Assembly (NCBI RefSeq): GCF_901538265.1
Contig: NZ_LR593886.1
Location: 1,054,001 to 1,118,000 of the forward strand
Length of the DNA: 64,000 nt
Direction: 5' to 3'
DNA from: Gemmata massiliana
GTDB taxonomy: Bacteria > Planctomycetota > Planctomycetia > Gemmatales > Gemmataceae
Below the pieces are notes generated by a model. It was not told where the DNA came from and did no database searches. It worked only from the letters and a program-made list of their open reading frames with translations. Numbering within the stretch: the first letter of the stretch is position 1; each line of letters starts with the position of its first letter. This document shows positions 60,520 to 64,000 of this stretch, piece by piece. A program made the position numbers and the translations under genes.

Positions 60520-60808
60520 ACTACGGGCGGCCTGATGAATAATATCGATTATATAATTTACTGATTGATTGTTCGTCTGCCTGTGAAATGGTGGAATGTT
60601 GGTTTGTATCCGCCACCGCAGTTGATTGCGACTGGAATCAAAATTTGCAATGATTTGTATTATCTATATTTTATAGATTTAATAATCTCAATTGAGATAT
60701 AATATTAATTGACAACTATTGAATTATATTTACAATGACGGGGCGGGCGGCATTCGTGATAATTGGAATTGGGAAATATTGTTACTTGGCCAGGAGGGGC
60801 AAGCATGG
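60520..60808. other. AT-rich intergenic region
   Basis: About 290 bp that is strikingly AT-rich against the GC-rich neighbours (for example 60640-60730). It contains many TATAAT-like hexamers, so a promoter is likely, but none can be singled out. Confidence 0.7.
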
Positions 60809-61756
60809 ATGGACAACGGTAGACTCCTATTGCAGGCGATTAAGTCTCACCCACGCGAGCGGGTTCCACGCCTGATATATGCGGATTGGCTAGAGGAAAA
60901 TGGGCAACCTGAGCGTGCGCAATTCATTCGACTTAATACCACACAAGAAATGACTACGAATAATACTGAACGAGCAGTATCTGCGCGTCAAGCAAACCAA
61001 ATCGAAAAGAAATATAAATCATTTTGGTGTCAGCCCGGTCTTAATCCTAAAGACGTAGAGTATCGAGACGGGATGCCATTCTTGCATATTGAAGCTGATC
61101 GTTTCTTGCGCGATATTGAAACGATACTAGTGAATCATCCCGATATCATTGGCGTAAACATCATCAATGACCTGCTGGAGGCGAACTTAACGGAGCAGGC
61201 CGCCCGCTCACCTCTTTTAGCCAATTTCAACCAACTAGCTTTTTCTGGATTTTACCGACCTACGGACGAGCTTATTGGAGTACTGGTCCAAAATCCGGCT
61301 CTCGCCCAAGTCACTCATCTCTCATTTCCCTTCCCGGAAATTTCCGATGCGGGAGCGCAGGCAATTGCTCAATGTCACTATTTGAGCGTTCTAACCTCGC
61401 TGACGATTATGAGGAGAAGAGCCTTAACGCCCGAAGGGTTCGTAGCGCTCTCCAGTGGCATCTATTCCGACTCACTTGAGCACCTCAGTTACAGCATGTG
61501 TTACCTCAGCGATAATCATATACGGGCTATTGCGGAAGATGGGCCAAAACTTCCGAATTTGAAGACGCTCGATCTTTCATTAAGTTGGTCAACTCGCACT
61601 GGGCTCGTTAGCATTGCCAGCTCAACACGATTGCCGTCGTCAACTACACTTGAGATAAGTGGTATAAACGGCCTCCGCTTCACGGGTACGATTGAAGATC
61701 TCCGAACCGCGCTCGCTTCAAGGTGGCGATTTGGTGGTGAAAATTACCGAAATTAG
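60809..61756 (+). CDS. TIGR02996-domain protein with leucine-rich-repeat-like body
   Basis: 315 residues. The N-terminal TIGR02996 domain: LLLQAIKSHPRERVPRLIYADWLEE, NGQPERAQFIRL, the planctomycete module found before many repeat proteins. The body has LRR-like segments (LTSLTIMRRRALTPEGF, LSDNHIRAIAED, LPNLKTLDLSLSW). The ATG 60809 follows AGGAGGGG by 10 bp; the earlier in-frame start is less likely. Codons are much AT-richer than those of flanking genes, a sign of transfer or relaxed bias. Confidence 0.88.
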   Translation: MDNGRLLLQAIKSHPRERVPRLIYADWLEENGQPERAQFIRLNTTQEMTTNNTERAVSARQANQIEKKYKSFWCQPGLNPKDVEYRDGMPFLHIEADRFLRDIETILVNHPDIIGVNIINDLLEANLTEQAARSPLLANFNQLAFSGFYRPTDELIGVLVQNPALAQVTHLSFPFPEISDAGAQAIAQCHYLSVLTSLTIMRRRALTPEGFVALSSGIYSDSLEHLSYSMCYLSDNHIRAIAEDGPKLPNLKTLDLSLSWSTRTGLVSIASSTRLPSSTTLEISGINGLRFTGTIEDLRTALASRWRFGGENYRN

Positions 61757-61799
61757 TGATGATTAATTTTATATCGAGTGCAAATTGACTGGTTTTGTT

Positions 61800-64000
61800 T
61801 CAAATATCATCCATGTTCCAGCCGGGTAGTGATGCAGGATCAATAGCGCGGCGGAGCACATTTAATCGCAGGTGAAGTGCCTGTGACCGGGTGCATCCAT
61901 CGACAAACAGAGCTTGGTACCAATTCATACTATCAGACCAATCCCCAACTGATCCCAATCCGTTGAGGTCCGCCTCGTCGAGTCGGGCGGCCGCGTTCAG
62001 TCCGCGCAGGGCATTCACGACCGCGTCGTGCCGGACGCACTCGGCTGAATCCCCGACATTTCTGTCGGGGCACGGTTCAGGAGCGCGAGCAATAAGAAAC
62101 CGGCCCGTCAGATAGGCCGCCCCCGTCATCTCAGCCCAAGCCCGACCCAGCCACTTCCAGCCTCGGTCGCCTGTTGGATCGGCTATTGGCTGGAGATCCA
62201 GCCCCGCCCGAACGGTTCGGTAACCGCGGCGGAGGCGCGCAACTACTTCCCACAATCTAACGGGGCCCGGCACAACCTCAATATCGCCTCGGAAACGGTC
62301 TCTTTCGGGGGTATTGTCAGAATCTCTTACCGTACTGGTGTGGTCGGCGGACGCACCAGTACGAGGTGGCTCATTTGCTAGGCGAGCGACTCCGGCCAGT
62401 AGCCGGTCGGCATGATATTGTGCGGCCAGTGCGTAGAACAACTTCCACCAGATCACGTTTCGCCGGCCTGTGAGTAAGTGTTTGCGGGCCGTCTGTAGCC
62501 CGGCACGAGCGGCCTCGTACTTGGCCCCCGCTTGCTGGAGTAAGTCGGCTACCGCTTGTGTACTTTTCTCGCTCGACGGGTACAGGAGGATGCGGGCTCG
62601 TGCGAGACACGCTTCCACACGAAACAATTCGTTGAGTGCGGCAATCTGGTGGTTTCCCTCTAGTCCGCCACGGGCTAAGTCGAAACACTCGAATGCCGTT
62701 CGGAATCCCTCGTGCAGGTTCTCGCGAGAGATATTCACGGTACGGGCAGCCTGCAACCAGCGTAGTCGGCCCTGGACCGTGTGGAATGCGGATCGGTATG
62801 GCAGGTACAACCAGCCACCATCGATTGGATCGAGCATCAGGCTTCGTAGACGGCCGTCGGTCCTAGGAGGAGCCGCCCGCAGGGCCGCCATTCCAGAGTT
62901 CACATCCTTTTCGGCCTCCTTCATCTTCTGGTTGAGCTGCTCCAAGTCAGTGAGTCGCTCGGCCGGCCGGCCCAGAAACCCTTTGGATTGAGTAAAAATG
63001 CATACATCGCCAACGGACGCCTCGGCCCGGAAATAATGCCACCGCAAACGGGCCTCTCGCACTTCGGCGTTGCCGGCCGTAGAATATAATTCCTCGATTT
63101 GTTGGAGCGCTAAGCCAATAGCATCCATGACCGCAATCGCTCGATGGGGGTCGGTCCCGGTTTCTTGTCGCGATTTGATGACGCATGCGGCCACGTCTAG
63201 TAAATGGTGCAGGTGAGAGAAACAGGCCGGGGCTTTGGGTGCGTGCCCCAGAATTGATTTGAACTGCCTTCGACGGTCGTGATTGTCAATGCCTATTTTT
63301 GTGTTGCCCAAGTTAGCCAGCTGTTCAATTGATTTCAACCCCGACTCGATTTCACCTTCTACCAACTGCCGGAGCGGGTTTACGACCGGCGCCCAAACGC
63401 TCGCGAGTTGCTCAAGCCGGCACCTAGCCGCCAGATCGTAATCACCGCGGTCAAACAACATCTTGACGCGAAAGTCAGTCACGACGTCAACAAGATGTTG
63501 AACCGCACTACTAGCTTCAGCGGAAAGTGGCGCCTCGGCCGGGTACGTGCTTAGTTTGTTGTCATGCAGAATTGGCACCCGGTCCAGGTACTGGGACGGT
63601 TTGTCGCTGACCAACGCGGCACACCAAACGACCAGTTGCTGTGCAGGGAGTTGCTCCCGGAGTACCGGTTCCGCTCGCACCCAGGCGCACGCCAGGGCAT
63701 CAATCTCGCGGGCGTGGAGGGGTGCTAGGGCCTGAATCAGTTTGATAGCAAAATCTGTGTCGTTCGGGAGGCTATTCAGCGCCGTATAGAAGAGGGTGTC
63801 TTTTATTTCGGCCCGCGGGTATAATCCTTCCCACACACGAAACCATTCGTCCGGCGGCGGTTCACCGTTGGCCGGCCGAGCGTATTTGCCTGCCAAATTG
63901 ATACCGATAAGTGCGTCCCTACTAAGAACCGGGTGGCCGAGCAGAGCTAAAAGTTTGGCTAGATAACGGATCCCGGACTGTCGGTGGTATGTGTACTCGA
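61800..64000 (-). CDS. Large uncharacterised protein, N-terminus outside the window
   Basis: The frame is open from the TAA/TGA side at 61800 through to the window edge with no stop (at least 733 codons), so the TTG at 63896 is not a reliable start. The first visible part, HRQSGIRYLAKLLALLGHPVLSRDALIGI, resembles a winged-helix segment of planctomycete regulators (key: GIRYLAKLLALLGHP). The rest is helical and TPR-like without catalytic motifs: LQQIEELYSTAGNAEVREARL, KMKEAEKDVNSGM, AARAGLQTARKHLL, and a Trp/Arg-rich VRLWEVVARLRRGYRTV. I do not recognise the family. It is convergent with the TIGR02996 gene, 43 bp apart. Confidence 0.75.
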   Translation of the reverse strand, partial: EYTYHRQSGIRYLAKLLALLGHPVLSRDALIGINLAGKYARPANGEPPPDEWFRVWEGLYPRAEIKDTLFYTALNSLPNDTDFAIKLIQALAPLHAREIDALACAWVRAEPVLREQLPAQQLVVWCAALVSDKPSQYLDRVPILHDNKLSTYPAEAPLSAEASSAVQHLVDVVTDFRVKMLFDRGDYDLAARCRLEQLASVWAPVVNPLRQLVEGEIESGLKSIEQLANLGNTKIGIDNHDRRRQFKSILGHAPKAPACFSHLHHLLDVAACVIKSRQETGTDPHRAIAVMDAIGLALQQIEELYSTAGNAEVREARLRWHYFRAEASVGDVCIFTQSKGFLGRPAERLTDLEQLNQKMKEAEKDVNSGMAALRAAPPRTDGRLRSLMLDPIDGGWLYLPYRSAFHTVQGRLRWLQAARTVNISRENLHEGFRTAFECFDLARGGLEGNHQIAALNELFRVEACLARARILLYPSSEKSTQAVADLLQQAGAKYEAARAGLQTARKHLLTGRRNVIWWKLFYALAAQYHADRLLAGVARLANEPPRTGASADHTSTVRDSDNTPERDRFRGDIEVVPGPVRLWEVVARLRRGYRTVRAGLDLQPIADPTGDRGWKWLGRAWAEMTGAAYLTGRFLIARAPEPCPDRNVGDSAECVRHDAVVNALRGLNAAARLDEADLNGLGSVGDWSDSMNWYQALFVDGCTRSQALHLRLNVLRRAIDPASLPGWNMDDI

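Overview
The window looks like chromosomal DNA of a planctomycete of the Gemmataceae (Gemmata-like). It is GC-rich throughout and carries several families typical of that group: a TIGR02996-type N-terminus, a TIGR03066-like secreted protein, the paralogous family ending in a GPGPHVRGCWVVDL-type tail, PQQ-propeller and MRJP-like secreted proteins, and an ECF sigma factor next to a Pkn2-type Ser/Thr kinase. This assignment is inferred from protein families; no rRNA or complete tRNA gene is visible.

Layout. 1-12.1 kb is ordinary accessory chromosome: two short-chain dehydrogenases (one cut by the window edge), two alpha/beta hydrolases, a fasciclin protein, a PQQ propeller, a VOC protein, DUF3072 and several small secreted or zinc-ribbon proteins. 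12.1-13.3 kb is a junction of debris: a 104-bp duplicated gene end, inverted repeats, a tRNA-like T-arm, a terminator and an IS630 remnant. 13.3-16.5 kb is a three-gene cassette in which a class V aminotransferase sits between two paralogous membrane proteins; I do not recognise it as a described system. 16.9-32.7 kb is a plasmid-like module: an iteron origin with two perfect DnaA boxes, repA, a ribbon-helix-helix partition protein, parA, a centromere-like repeat cluster, small cargo genes, MgtC, a giant DNA methylase-helicase, and two copies of a small gene with an elaborate, conserved, foldable leader. No integrase is seen. Its right edge is made of decayed genes.

33.0-38.5 kb is a tight five-gene operon for a PaoABC/YagTSR-like molybdenum aldehyde oxidoreductase with its XdhC and MocA-type maturation factors; all four junctions overlap. 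It is followed by a gutted zinc alcohol dehydrogenase pseudogene and an MRJP/yellow-like protein.

40.4-52.1 kb is a stress and signalling region. A 931-bp block with two HSP20 genes is present twice in inverted orientation, flanking 8.3 kb that holds a histidine-kinase-like protein, a chemotaxis receptor, a Rieske oxygenase and several pseudogenes. A fifth HSP20 gene, a STAS-like protein and a small acidic protein follow the right copy.

52-60.5 kb holds a five-repeat protein, zinc-ribbon and hypothetical genes, a coupled three-gene minus-strand operon and a divergent ECF sigma / sigma-like / Ser-Thr kinase operon. 60.5-64 kb changes character: an AT-rich intergenic region and an AT-richer TIGR02996/LRR-like gene, then a large uncharacterised protein whose reading frame is still open at the window edge.

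All family assignments are by reading motifs; no database search was run.
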